This document shows, in pieces, positions 46,138-55,656 of a DNA stretch of 64,000 nucleotides. Where the stretch lies: positions 55,291 through 119,290 of the forward strand of contig JNVT01000096.1 in NCBI GenBank assembly GCA_000737985.1, in the 5' to 3' direction. The translations under genes were made by a program, and so were the position numbers. Under the pieces are notes generated by a model. That model saw only the letters and a program-made list of their open reading frames with translations, searched no databases and was not told the DNA's origin. This stretch comes from Gammaproteobacteria bacterium MFB021. Its GTDB lineage: Bacteria > Pseudomonadota > Gammaproteobacteria > Pseudomonadales > Halomonadaceae. Positions within the stretch are counted from its first letter, which is position 1, and each line of letters begins with the position of its first letter.

Positions 46138-46785
46138 TCAGGCCGCATGCACCTCGCGCTCGAGCGCCTGGCGCATCTCGCCATCCAGTGACAGCGCCTG
46201 TGCCAGCTGGTCGAGCCAGGCTTTCTCCATCGGGTTCTGGTCGTCGATGATCGCCACGCTGGCGAGGTAGATCTCGCGGGCGGCCTGGGGCGAGTCGGCA
46301 TCGCGCGCGATCGCCTCGGCATCCAGCGGCGCCGACATCTCGCGCTCGACCCAGGCGTGCAGCTCGTCATCCGCGCCCAGGGCGTCGATCTGCTCGGCCA
46401 GGGCGGCACGCTCGGCGGCATCGATATGCCCATCGGCGCGCGCCGCCGCGATCATCGCCTTGAGAATGCCGCGGCTGCGCGTCTCCTGGCGCTCGCCGGA
46501 GAGCTGCTCCAGCGGCTGGTCCGTTGCGCTCGCCGCCTCGGCCGGTGCCGACTGCCGCGCCTGATGCGACTGCCACGCCTTCCACGCCAGCGCCCCGAGC
46601 CCCGCCAGCGCGCCGTACTTGATCGCCTTGCCGCCCAGACTGCGTCCGCGCTTGCTGCCGATCAGCATGCCCAGCGCGCCGCCGCCGAGCAGCGACTTGA
46701 CGTCGAAGCCCCCGCTGCCGGCCTTCTGGCGCTGGCCGCTACCCGCCTGCTGCATGAGCTGGGAAAGGATCCGTTGTGCGTTCAT
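46138..46785 (-). CDS. TerB/DUF533 family inner-membrane protein (YebE-like)
   Basis: A 215-residue protein. N-terminal cytoplasmic stretch, a Gly-rich membrane segment (LLGGGALGMLIGSKRGRSLGGKAIKYGALAGLGALAWKAW, residues about 30-70), then a helical TerB-like domain (ILKAMIAAARADGHIDAAERAALAEQIDALG, about 107-137) to the end. DUF533/YebE proteins belong to envelope-stress regulons in enterics; the function is not known. GGAG lies 8 nt before the ATG at 46785. Confidence 0.83.
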   Translation of the reverse strand: MNAQRILSQLMQQAGSGQRQKAGSGGFDVKSLLGGGALGMLIGSKRGRSLGGKAIKYGALAGLGALAWKAWQSHQARQSAPAEAASATDQPLEQLSGERQETRSRGILKAMIAAARADGHIDAAERAALAEQIDALGADDELHAWVEREMSAPLDAEAIARDADSPQAAREIYLASVAIIDDQNPMEKAWLDQLAQALSLDGEMRQALEREVHAA

Positions 46786-47011
46786 CTGCTGTACTCCGCT
46801 GCCTGTCGAGAAGAGGTGGCGCTGCCAACGCTGGCCACCGGGCCGGGGCATCGACCCGGTGCGCCAGTTTGCCGCAGCGCCCGGCGCTCAAGGCGCTGTC
46901 GCAAGGGCCGATAGAGCGTACTCGGCGCCCACGCGGATCGGTGCCGCCCCGGCCGCCACCCGCGGGTGACGCCCGGCTTTTCGATACTAAGGGAAGGCAG
47001 GTGAACCAAGC

Positions 47012-48247
47012 ATGAAACGTCTCGCAGACATGACCGTGAAGACCAGCTGGCTGCTGGTACTGGTGGCATTCACACTCCTGGTGCTGGGGGTCGCGGGGCT
47101 GGCCGCCTACGCCGTCAACAGCGACGTCTCGCCGGGGCTGATCAACGCCGGCATTACCGTTGCGGTGGTGGCGACCCTGGCGCTGGTGGCGATCGTGCTG
47201 TGGGGGGTGACGGTCAACGTGATTCGTCCGCTGGAGCGCCTGGTGGAACACTGCGAGAAGCTCGCTACCGGCGATCTGTCGGTGCCGGTGGAGCGCCGCG
47301 GCAATAACGAGATCGGCCGGTTGTTCGCGGCCATGGCGCAGACCCAGAGCCATCTCTCGCACACCGTCGGCAACGTACGTGATGCCTGCGGCAACGTGCT
47401 CGACGGCGCCAGCGGCATCGCCCAGGGCAATACCGATCTCTCCTCGCGTACCGAACAGCAGGCCGCCTCGCTGGAAGAGACCGCCGCCAGCATGGAGCAG
47501 CTGACCTCGACCGTGCGCCAGAACGCCGACAATGCGGTGCAGGCGAGTCAGTTGGCGAGCGAGGCCACCGACGTGGCCAATCGCGGCGGCGAGGTGGTCG
47601 GCGGTGTAGTCAGCACGATGCACGCGATCAGCGAGAATTCGCGCCAGGCGGTGACGCTGCTCGATGCCATCGACTCGGTAGCGTTCCAGACCAATATCCT
47701 CGCCCTCAACGCCTCGGTGGAAGCGGCCCGCGCCGGCGAACAGGGCCGCGGCTTCGCCGTGGTCGCCAACGAGGTGCAGACGCTGGCCAAGCGCTCGGCC
47801 GATGCGGCCAAGGCGATCCGCGACCTGATCCAGCGCTCCGCCGAGCGGGTCGAGAGCGGCGCTGCCCTGGCCGACAAGGCCGGCACCACGATGCAGGACA
47901 TCGTCAACTCGATCACCCGGGTCAGCGAGATCATGCACGAGATCGCCGCGGCCTCGGAGGAGCAGAACCACGGCATTACCCAGGTCAACCAGGCGGTGAC
48001 TCAGATGGACCAGGTCACCCAGCAGAACGCCGCACTGGTGCAGCAGGCCGCCAACGCCGCGCGGGCGCTGGAAGAGGAAGCCAACGAGCTGCAGTCGGTG
48101 GTCGCGGTGTTCCGCCTCGACGCCAGCGCTGCGGTCAGCTCGCGGCGCCCGCACGCCGCGCCGCTGCCGGCGGCGAGCGCCAAACCTGCAGACGCCCAAC
48201 CGGCCCGGCGCCGCGAGGCGGAGACCGCCGAGTGGGAAGCGTTCTAG
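47012..48247 (+). CDS. Methyl-accepting chemotaxis protein without periplasmic sensor domain
   Basis: A 411-residue receptor with two membrane helices (residues about 13-35 and 46-68) joined by only some ten residues, so there is no periplasmic ligand domain. HAMP (about 69-120) and the signalling helix bundle follow, with the tip [25 protein letters not shown]. The C-terminus is EWEAF after a Pro/Ala-rich linker, a variant of the NWETF pentapeptide that docks CheR methyltransferase. It therefore probably senses an intracellular or membrane state, with adaptation aided by its own tether. Monocistronic with a hairpin downstream. Confidence 0.9.
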   Translation: MKRLADMTVKTSWLLVLVAFTLLVLGVAGLAAYAVNSDVSPGLINAGITVAVVATLALVAIVLWGVTVNVIRPLERLVEHCEKLATGDLSVPVERRGNNEIGRLFAAMAQTQSHLSHTVGNVRDACGNVLDGASGIAQGNTDLSSRTEQQAASLEETAASMEQLTSTVRQNADNAVQASQLASEATDVANRGGEVVGGVVSTMHAISENSRQAVTLLDAIDSVAFQTNILALNASVEAARAGEQGRGFAVVANEVQTLAKRSADAAKAIRDLIQRSAERVESGAALADKAGTTMQDIVNSITRVSEIMHEIAAASEEQNHGITQVNQAVTQMDQVTQQNAALVQQAANAARALEEEANELQSVVAVFRLDASAAVSSRRPHAAPLPAASAKPADAQPARRREAETAEWEAF

Positions 48248-48254
48248 CCACTTT

Positions 48255-48285
48255 CTGAAAAGTACCGCGCTCGTCGACTTTTCAG
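48255..48285 (+). terminator. Hairpin after the chemoreceptor gene
   Basis: Perfect 9-bp stem CTGAAAAGT/ACTTTTCAG with a 13-nt loop, 8 nt beyond the stop codon. AT-rich stem without T run; could also be a regulatory site. Confidence 0.5.
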
Positions 48286-48317
48286 ACAGCACCTAGACAC
48301 GCCGTCGGCAGAGTTCG

Positions 48318-48938
48318 CTAGTCGATGATGGCAGGCCGCTGCGGCTGGGCATGAAAAGCGAAGGCATCCTCGATGTCGCGGGCGATCGCCCGCGGCGTCG
48401 AGAGCGGCGGCAGCGCGTCGGGCGGGAAGTAGGCGGCATCCAGCACCTCGTGGCCGGGGTTCAGCGGGGCGTCGTCGAGCCGCTCGCAGAGGAAGAACAG
48501 CTTGTAGAAGTCGAGCACGTCCGGCGGATAGGCGTGGCGCGCCTTGTGGCGGATGGCATAGAGCCGCGCGATGCGCACTCGGATACCGGCCTCCTCCCAC
48601 ACCTCCTTACACGTATTGTCCGCGGCCGACACGCCCACCTCGGCATAGCCGCCGGGCAGGGTCCAGCGGCCATCCGAGCACTCCTGCACCAGCAGAATAC
48701 GCCCGTGCTCGATGATCGCCGCGCGCACGTCGATCTTGGGCGTGACATGCCCCTCCCGCGGGCCCAGCGCCGTGGCGATACGCTCGGGGGTGGCGTCGCC
48801 CAGCGCCGCCATCATCTCGCGCGAGAGCGCGGATATCTCCTCGTAGCGTTCACGGTCGAAGGTGTCGCGGCAGTAGTGCAGCCCGGTATCGGCGAGCGCG
48901 GAGATACGCTTGGCCCAGCTCAGCCATTGATCTTCCAT
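48318..48938 (-). CDS. NUDIX hydrolase with NUDIX-hydrolase N-terminal domain (YjhB-like)
   Basis: A 206-residue enzyme: helical N-terminal domain (QWLSWAKRISALADTGLHYCRDTFDRERY) and a NUDIX fold with box GGYAEVGVSAADNTCKEVWEEAGI. Two usual NUDIX positions differ: the first Glu reads Val and the REUXEE Arg reads Lys, while the EE pair is kept. YjhB-type members act on nucleotide-sugar or ADP-ribose-like substrates; here the substrate is unknown. I favour the ATG at 48938, 8 nt after AGGA; 48947 is the alternative. Confidence 0.83.
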   Translation of the reverse strand: MEDQWLSWAKRISALADTGLHYCRDTFDRERYEEISALSREMMAALGDATPERIATALGPREGHVTPKIDVRAAIIEHGRILLVQECSDGRWTLPGGYAEVGVSAADNTCKEVWEEAGIRVRIARLYAIRHKARHAYPPDVLDFYKLFFLCERLDDAPLNPGHEVLDAAYFPPDALPPLSTPRAIARDIEDAFAFHAQPQRPAIID

Positions 48939-49001
48939 GGGGTCCATCCTGCGGCGGGTGAAGGCGCCAGACTAACAAGTGCACCTGTGGCACGCACAAC
49001 A

Positions 49002-49023
49002 AAGCCCCTCCGGAGAGGGGCTT
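49002..49023 (-). terminator. Hairpin terminator after the periplasmic protein gene
   Basis: Perfect 9-bp stem AAGCCCCTC/GAGGGGCTT with a CGGA loop, then TTGTTG on the minus strand, 12 nt past the stop at 49035. Confidence 0.75.
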
Positions 49024-49034
49024 GATAGGACGAC

Positions 49035-49838
49035 TCAGGGCGCCGGCGGGGCGTTCGGTGCCGGAGGAGCATCGGGCGCCTGGGGCGTGCCGGGTGCAGG
49101 GGGCGCCGACGGCGCATCGGGCGCCGGAGCCTGACCGGCGCGCGGCGGCCTCAGACGCTGCGCCAGCGCCTCGAAGGCGGCGAGCTCGGTCTCGTTCAGC
49201 ACCTGGGCCAAGGCGCTGTGGCGCTGTTCGATCAGGCGTTTGAAGCGTTCGCCACGCGGGTCGTCGACCTGGGCGTCGGGTGCCGCGCCGGGCCGCTTGA
49301 GCTGGTGCAGACCATCGAAGAAGGTGCGCTGGGCGTTGAGCACCTCCGCGCTCTGCTGCTGATCGAGCTGCCAGGTCGCGAACAGCGGCGTGAAACGCGC
49401 CTGCAGGTCGGCCTCCAGCGCCGCCGGATCGTGCTCGTGGCGCGGGCCAGGATGGCGCGGCATCGCCGCCTGGCGCTCAAGCATCAGGTAGGCGCGCAGT
49501 TGGTCCGGCTCCAGCACATCGGCGAGCTGCTGGCGCTGACGCTCGAGCAGCGCATCGAGCGCACCACGACGCGCCTCAGGGGCCGCCTTGGGGCCATCGC
49601 CACGCAGCTGGCGCAGCCCGTCACGGAATTCGGTATCCGCCTGGGCCAGCGCGGCCTGCTGGCGCTGATCGAGCTGCCAGCTGGCGACCACGGCATCCTT
49701 GAGCGCGTCGGCGTGGGCGTGCTGGGCGCTGTGCGGCGCCGGTGGCTGCGCCCGCTCGGCCGGCGCCGCCATGGCCAGCGGTGACAGTGCGGTGAGGGTA
49801 ACGGCGAGCACGAAGAGTGGCTTGGACCTTGCTTGCAT
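49035..49838 (-). CDS. Periplasmic Spy/ZraP-like protein with Pro-rich tail
   Basis: A 267-residue secreted protein. Signal peptide to about residue 25 (LFVLAVTLTALSPLAMAAPA), then two similar helical segments each with a SWQLDQRQQAALAQ or TWQLDQQQSAEVLN pattern (LTxxQ-like), as in the Spy/CpxP/ZraP periplasmic chaperone family. A His-rich patch (HSAQHAHADALK) and a Pro/Ala-rich low-complexity tail (APDAPSAPPAPGTPQAP) follow. It may sense or bind metal or unfolded proteins in the periplasm; this is inferred from fold and composition. CAGGAG precedes the ATG. Confidence 0.72.
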   Translation of the reverse strand: MQARSKPLFVLAVTLTALSPLAMAAPAERAQPPAPHSAQHAHADALKDAVVASWQLDQRQQAALAQADTEFRDGLRQLRGDGPKAAPEARRGALDALLERQRQQLADVLEPDQLRAYLMLERQAAMPRHPGPRHEHDPAALEADLQARFTPLFATWQLDQQQSAEVLNAQRTFFDGLHQLKRPGAAPDAQVDDPRGERFKRLIEQRHSALAQVLNETELAAFEALAQRLRPPRAGQAPAPDAPSAPPAPGTPQAPDAPPAPNAPPAP

Positions 49839-49945
49839 GATGACACGACTCCTGTGGCGCACCGGGACGCGGTGCCCTCCCACTATCGCCGCGTTTCATG
49901 CACGCAGTGTGCAGCGAGCATGGAAGCTCGAGCCCAGACGTGCAA

Positions 49946-49966
49946 AACCGCCCACAGGGGGCGGTT
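49946..49966 (-). terminator. Rho-independent terminator of the nrd operon
   Basis: 8-bp stem AACCGCCC/GGGCGGTT, 5-nt loop, TTTT on the minus strand, 46 nt beyond the nrdF stop. Confidence 0.85.
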
Positions 49967-50011
49967 CTGCATGACACGTCTTTTGACACGTCTTTAGTAC
50001 TTCACCGCGTC

Positions 50012-51089
<1,078 letters not shown>

Positions 51090-51092
51090 GGC

Positions 51093-53264
51093 TTACAGCG
51101 TGCAGGAGACGCAACCTTCGACTTCCGTGCCTTCCAGCGCGGCCTGACGCAGACGAATGTAGTAGATCGTCTTGATGCCTTTGCGCCAGGCGTAGATCTG
51201 CGCCTTGTTGACGTCACGCGTGGTCGCGGTATCGCGGAAGAAGAGCGTCAGCGACAGGCCCTGGTCGACGTGCTGGGTCGCCTCGGCGTAGGTGTCGATG
51301 ATCTTCTCCGGGCCGAGCTCGTAGGCGTCCTGGTAGTAGGCCTGGTTATCGTCGGTCAGGTAGGGCGCCGGGTAGTAGACGCGGCCCAGCTTGCCCTCCT
51401 TGCGGATCTCGACCTTGGCCGTGACCGGGTGGATGCTCGACGTCGAGTTGTTGATGTAGGAGATCGAGCCGGTGGGCGGGATCGCCTGCAGGTTGCGGTT
51501 GAACAGCCCATGGGCCATCACCGACGCCTTCAGCTCGCGCCAGTCGTCCTGGGTCGGGACGTGGATACCGCTCTTCTCGAACAGCCCGCGCACCTTCTCG
51601 GTCTTGGGCGCCCACGCCTGCTCGGTGTACTTGTCGAAGTACTCGCCGCTGGCATAGGTCGACTGCTCGAAACCGGCAAAGTGCTTGCCACGCTCGATGG
51701 CGATGCGGTTGGAGGCACGGATGGCGTGGAACGCCACGGTGTAGAAGTAGATGTTGGTGAAATCCAACCCCTCTTCGCTACCGTAGAAGATGCGCTCGCG
51801 GGCCAGGTAACCGTGCAGGTTCATCTGCCCCAGGCCGATCGCATGCGACTTGGCGTTGCCTTCGGCGATCGACGGCACCGAGGAGATATGGCTCATCTCG
51901 GAGACCGCCGTCAGGCCGCGGATCGCGGTCTCGACGGTGGCGCCGAAGTCTGGCGAATCCATGGTCTTGGCGATGTTGAGCGAGCCCAGGTTGCAGGAGA
52001 TATCCTCGCCGATCTGACGATAACCGAGGTCGTCGTCGTACTCGGTCGGCGTGTTGACCTGCAGAATCTCCGAGCACAGGTTGGACATGTTGATCCGGCC
52101 GTGGATCGGGTTGGCGCGATTGACCGTGTCCTCGAACATCAGATACGGGTAGCCGGATTCGAACTGCAGCTCGGCGATGGTCTGGAACAGCTCGCGGGCG
52201 TTGATCTTCTTCTTGTGGATACGGCCGTCGTCGACCATCTCGTCGTACTTCTCGGTGATGCTGATGTCACCGAAAGGCACGCCGTAGATGCGCTCCACGT
52301 CGTAGGGCGAGAACAGGTACATGTCCTCGTTGCGCTTGGCCAGCTCGAAGGTGATGTCCGGCATCACGATGCCCAGCGAGAGCGTCTTGATGCGGATCTT
52401 CTCGTCGGCGTTCTCGCGCTTGGTGTCGAGGAAACGCAGGATGTCCGGGTGGTGGGCGTTGAGATAGACCGCCCCGGCGCCCTGACGCGCGCCCAGCTGA
52501 TTGGCGTAGGAGAAGGCGTCTTCGAGCATCTTCATGATCGGAATGATGCCGGAGGATTGATTCTCGATGCGCTTGATCGGCGCCCCCGCCTCGCGGATGT
52601 TGGAGAGCGAGAACGCCACCCCGCCGCCGCGCTTGGAGAGCTGCAGCGCCGAGTTGATGGAGCGCCCGATGGACTCCATGTTGTCCTCGATGCGCAGCAG
52701 GAAGCACGAGACCAGCTCGCCGCGCTGACGCTTGCCGCAGTTGAGGAAGGTCGGAGTGGCCGGCTGGAAACGCCCGTGGATGATCTCTTCGACCAGCTGG
52801 CGCGCCAGGGTCTCGTCACCGCGCGCCAGCGACAGTGCGACCATGCACACGCGATCCTCGAAGCGTTCGAGGTAGCGCTTGCCGTCGAAGGTCTTGAGCG
52901 TGTAGCTGGTGTAGTACTTGAAAGCGCCCAGGAAGCTCTGGAAGCGGAACTTGACCGCATAGGCCTGATCGAACAGCGCCGTGACGAAGGCGAAGTCGTA
53001 CTGGTCGAGCACTTCCTGCTCGTAGTAGCCCTCTTCCACCAGATAGTCGAGCTTCTCCTTCAGCGAGTGGAAGAACACGGTGTTCTGGTTCACGTGCTGG
53101 AGGAAATATTGACGCGCGGCCTCGCGGTCCTTGTCGAGCTGCAGACGCCCTTCGGCGTCATACAGGTTCAACATGGCGTTGAGCGCATGATAGTCGAGCG
53201 TCTTGGCATTGTGATCGGCGGGCGATCGTGCTGCCGTCTCTTTTTCTAGGCTGAGCGTTTCCAA
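51093..53264 (-). CDS. nrdE: Ribonucleotide reductase class Ib, alpha subunit NrdE
   Basis: A 723-residue catalytic subunit. [21 protein letters not shown] has the first active-site Cys, [25 protein letters not shown] the radical-transfer region with its Cys and Glu, and the tail CVSCTL the redox pair reduced by NrdH. The N-terminal [13 protein letters not shown] is characteristic of NrdE. The start is a TTG at 53264 overlapping the nrdI stop region by 19 nt; the alternative ATG at about 53174 would cut off the conserved N-terminus. It is third in the nrdHIEF order. Confidence 0.94.
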   Translation of the reverse strand: METLSLEKETAARSPADHNAKTLDYHALNAMLNLYDAEGRLQLDKDREAARQYFLQHVNQNTVFFHSLKEKLDYLVEEGYYEQEVLDQYDFAFVTALFDQAYAVKFRFQSFLGAFKYYTSYTLKTFDGKRYLERFEDRVCMVALSLARGDETLARQLVEEIIHGRFQPATPTFLNCGKRQRGELVSCFLLRIEDNMESIGRSINSALQLSKRGGGVAFSLSNIREAGAPIKRIENQSSGIIPIMKMLEDAFSYANQLGARQGAGAVYLNAHHPDILRFLDTKRENADEKIRIKTLSLGIVMPDITFELAKRNEDMYLFSPYDVERIYGVPFGDISITEKYDEMVDDGRIHKKKINARELFQTIAELQFESGYPYLMFEDTVNRANPIHGRINMSNLCSEILQVNTPTEYDDDLGYRQIGEDISCNLGSLNIAKTMDSPDFGATVETAIRGLTAVSEMSHISSVPSIAEGNAKSHAIGLGQMNLHGYLARERIFYGSEEGLDFTNIYFYTVAFHAIRASNRIAIERGKHFAGFEQSTYASGEYFDKYTEQAWAPKTEKVRGLFEKSGIHVPTQDDWRELKASVMAHGLFNRNLQAIPPTGSISYINNSTSSIHPVTAKVEIRKEGKLGRVYYPAPYLTDDNQAYYQDAYELGPEKIIDTYAEATQHVDQGLSLTLFFRDTATTRDVNKAQIYAWRKGIKTIYYIRLRQAALEGTEVEGCVSCTL

Positions 53265-53650
53265 AATTCATTCACCCCTGCAAGGACGCGACGGACATCC
53301 TCATCGGTGCCCATCAGCTCGAAACGGTAGAGATACGGTACCTGGCACTTCTGTGCGATCACCCGGCCAGCCTGGCCGAATGCCGCGCCGAAGTTGGCGT
53401 TGCCACCGGCGATGACCCCACGGATCAGCGACCGGTTGTGCTCATCGTTGAGAAAGCGGATCACCTGCGGTGGCACCGCCGTACGCGGTTCGCCATCGCC
53501 GTAGGTGGGCACGATGAGAATATAAGGTGCTGCGACGCGCAGCGGCGGATCGTCGCGATTCAGCGGGATCCGGCTGGCCGGCAGGCCGAGCTTTTCCACA
53601 AAGCGTCGCGTATTGCCTGATTTGGTCGAGAAATAGACCAGCTCAGCCAT
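53246..53650 (-). CDS. nrdI: NrdI, flavodoxin-like activator of class Ib ribonucleotide reductase
   Basis: A 134-residue FMN protein: [21 protein letters not shown] (FMN phosphate loop), [11 protein letters not shown] and [16 protein letters not shown] are NrdI hallmarks. NrdI supplies the oxidant that forms the Mn(III)2-tyrosyl radical in NrdF. AAGGAAG precedes the ATG. It overlaps nrdE and is presumably translationally coupled. Confidence 0.94.
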   Translation of the reverse strand: MAELVYFSTKSGNTRRFVEKLGLPASRIPLNRDDPPLRVAAPYILIVPTYGDGEPRTAVPPQVIRFLNDEHNRSLIRGVIAGGNANFGAAFGQAGRVIAQKCQVPYLYRFELMGTDEDVRRVLAGVNEFWKRSA

Positions 53651-53828
53651 GACGACTTCCTTGCGCCTCTGCGCGATTCAGGTCGTGTCGGGTTCGACTG
53701 CGGCCTGGAGACTCTCTGCGAGCGCGGGGCGATGCCAGCGAGCGGCCGCTCTGCCGCGCTCTCCAGACCGGACCGGCGCGCCGGGCGCGGTCCGCGTCAG
53801 CCGGGGCGGGCGCCCCGGATACCACGAA

Positions 53829-54053
53829 TCAGGCGACCAGCGTGCTGATCTTGTCCGGGCGGAAACCGGCCCAATGATCATCACCCGCCACTACGACCGG
53901 CACCTGACGGTAGCCGAGGTCCTGTACACGCTGCATGGCAGCGGCGTCCTGGGTCAGGTCGACCACGGTATAGTCGATCCCCTGTTTGTCCAGCGCGCGA
54001 TAGGTGGCGTTGCACTGGACGCAAGCGGGTTTGCTATAGATCGTGATGCTCAT
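53829..54053 (-). CDS. nrdH: NrdH, glutaredoxin-like reductant of NrdE
   Basis: A 74-residue redoxin with active site CVQC (ITIYSKPACVQCNATYRALDKQG) and the NrdH-specific end GFRPDKI. It delivers electrons, usually from thioredoxin reductase, to NrdE. The ATG at 54053 gives the usual length; a Fur-like 6-1-6 motif (54054-54066) lies directly upstream and overlaps its ribosome binding region. About 178 nt without a gene separate it from nrdI. Confidence 0.93.
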   Translation of the reverse strand: MSITIYSKPACVQCNATYRALDKQGIDYTVVDLTQDAAAMQRVQDLGYRQVPVVVAGDDHWAGFRPDKISTLVA

Positions 54054-54066
54054 GATAATCATTACC
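54054..54066. promoter_or_regulatory. Fur-like site at the nrdH start
   Basis: GATAATCATTACC, a 6-1-6 Fur arrangement (GATAAT C ATTATC) with one mismatch, touching the nrdH start codon. Fur control of nrdHIEF is established in E. coli. Confidence 0.6.
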
Positions 54067-54161
54067 ATCCGTGATAGGAAATAACGCCCATCGCTGGCCG
54101 ATGGCGCGGGCCTTGGCGGCGTCTGGACACCCATTGCGTGGTGTCGACCGCCTCTGGAAAA

Positions 54162-54208
54162 ACACTATATATGGTAGCCTGGCGTTTTTCCAAGCATAGA
54201 TGTGGTTT
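54162..54208. promoter_or_regulatory. Pair of NrdR-like boxes upstream of nrdH
   Basis: Box 1 at 54162-54177 (ACACTATATATGGTAG) matches the NrdR consensus ACACWATATATWGTGT well. A weaker box at 54193-54208 (9 of 16 positions) lies 31 bp further, three helical turns, the spacing usual for NrdR pairs. The promoter of nrdHIEF should be here; NrdR-dATP would repress. Confidence 0.7.
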
Positions 54209-54342
54209 TTTTCTGTGCATTCCCTGTGGATATTTTCGCCCCCTTCGCGAGGGCCCACCGTTGTGCGCCTCACGCCCTGTCAAGGGGCGAAAATTTCTTC
54301 CTCGGGGGAGGAAAAGGCCCTCGACAACGGCAGCCAAGGGCC

Positions 54343-54390
54343 CCAAAAACGTCGAGCGCGCCGTTCGACTGGTAGCGAACGGCGCGCTCG
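54343..54390 (-). terminator. Rho-independent terminator downstream of gnd and repeat copy 2
   Basis: Perfect 15-bp stem (54353-54367 with 54376-54390), 8-nt loop, followed on the minus strand by ACGTTTTTGGGG. Confidence 0.85.
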
Positions 54391-54458
54391 GCATACTACA
54401 TCTGGTAGGGGCGATATCGGGTCAGGCCGAGATGTGACGAGCGCCCTCTCGTCAGGGC

Positions 54459-54620
54459 CTAAGAACGCATTTCACTACAGCTAGGCGACGTGCGCTTATC
54501 CGGCGGCAGGGCGTCGCGAGGGCGCTGTGAACCCTTCCCTGGGCGCTACCTTTGCCATCCCTGGCAAAGGACCCTCGCTTAGCTCTGCCCCCGGCGCCCA
54601 TCGTCAGAGAGTTTGGAAAT
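54459..54620 (-). repeat. Structured intergenic repeat, copy 2
   Basis: Minus-strand copy of the element described at 808-968. It begins 5 nt after the gnd stop codon, on the same strand, and ends before the gnd terminator, so it should be part of the gnd 3' untranslated RNA. The central CTTTGCCA/TGGCAAAG hairpin is intact; the competing upstream GGCAAAG arm is altered to GCTAAGC. Confidence 0.85.
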
Positions 54621-54625
54621 GGGCG

Positions 54626-55531
54626 CTAATCCGACTTGATCGCGTGACCGCCAAACTCGTTGCGCATCGCAGCGAGCAGCTTGTCACCGAAAGAGTCCGC
54701 CTCGCGCGAGCGCAGGCGTTCGAGCAGGGAGAGGGTAATGACTGGCGCGCTGACGTCAAGCTCGAGCGCTTCGGCCACCGTCCAGCGCCCTTCGCCGGAG
54801 TCGGACACGTAGGGCGCGATACCCTCGAGGCTGGGATTCTTGTCCAGCGCATCGGCGGTCAGGTCGAGCAGCCACGAGCGCACCACGCTGCCGTGGCGCC
54901 AGATCTCGGCGACCTGGTGCAGATCGACACCGAACTTCGCTTTCTTGCCCATGATCGCGAAGCCTTCGGCGTAGGCCTGCATCAGCCCGTACTCGATCCC
55001 GTTGTGGACCATCTTGGTGAAATGGCCGCTACCGGCGGGGCCGACATGCCCCCAGCCCTTGTCCGGCGCCGGCGCCAGGGCCTCGAACAGCGGCGTGAGC
55101 GTCTCGACCACCGCGGTCTCGCCGCCGACCATCATGCTGTAACCCTCGGCGAGCCCCCAGACCCCACCGCTGGTGCCCACATCGACGAAGTGCAGCCCTT
55201 TCTCGCTGGCGCGCTCGGCCCGGCGCAGGCTGTCCTTGTAGAGGGAGTTGCCGCCATCGATGACCACATCGTCCGCCGCCAGCAGCGGCTCGAGGTCGGC
55301 GAGCAGCTGATCGACGAGATCCCCTGCCGGCACCATCAGCCACACGATCCGCGGCGACGGCAGCGCGGCCACCGCCGCCGCCAGCGATTCGGCCGGCTCG
55401 ATGCCCTTGTCCGCCGCCTTGGCGCGCGCCTCCGCGCTCGGATCGGAGCCAACCACCCGGTGCCCACCGCGCACCAGCCGCTCGGCCATATTGGCGCCCA
55501 TGCGCCCCAGCCCCACCATTGCGAGTTCCAT
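54626..55531 (-). CDS. gnd: 6-phosphogluconate dehydrogenase, decarboxylating (short GndA/YqeC type)
   Basis: A 301-residue enzyme of the oxidative pentose phosphate pathway turning 6-phosphogluconate to ribulose 5-phosphate. GLGRMGANMAERL is the dinucleotide loop, FVDVGTSGGVWGLAEGYSMMVGG the substrate motif, and GHFTKMVHNGIEYGLMQAYAEGF includes the catalytic Lys and Asn. About 300 residues is the short, often NAD-preferring form. The ATG at 55531 follows GGGAGA. Its 3' end runs into repeat copy 2. Confidence 0.93.
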   Translation of the reverse strand: MELAMVGLGRMGANMAERLVRGGHRVVGSDPSAEARAKAADKGIEPAESLAAAVAALPSPRIVWLMVPAGDLVDQLLADLEPLLAADDVVIDGGNSLYKDSLRRAERASEKGLHFVDVGTSGGVWGLAEGYSMMVGGETAVVETLTPLFEALAPAPDKGWGHVGPAGSGHFTKMVHNGIEYGLMQAYAEGFAIMGKKAKFGVDLHQVAEIWRHGSVVRSWLLDLTADALDKNPSLEGIAPYVSDSGEGRWTVAEALELDVSAPVITLSLLERLRSREADSFGDKLLAAMRNEFGGHAIKSD

Positions 55532-55656
55532 GTGCCGTTCTCCCTGCGGATGAGAGCCGCACCGCCGGATATCGAAAACCATGCGCCGGGGCACGACGAT
55601 GAAATGTTTCAGAGCCTAGCGGAAAATCCTCCTGCCGGTGGCAGCCACCAGCCTAC

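Larger units (their letters stand above)
54054..54625. other. Intergenic region between nrdH and gnd
   Basis: These 572 bases hold no convincing gene. They contain the Fur-like site, NrdR-like boxes (54162-54208), a terminator for the gnd transcript (54343-54390) and repeat copy 2 (54459-54620). The part 54209-54342 shows nothing I can name. Confidence 0.6.

Noticed and set aside
48255..48285. CTGAAAAGT hairpin as another repeat-family member
   Set aside because: I found only one copy in the window and no similarity to either repeat family; kept as a possible terminator only.
51270..53249. 659-codon plus-strand frame opposite nrdE
   Set aside because: Antisense of a well-conserved ribonucleotide reductase gene; the frame is an artefact of GC-rich third positions.
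54181..54480. Small open frames between nrdH and gnd
   Set aside because: They overlap terminator and repeat structures and have no ribosome binding site or protein-like composition.
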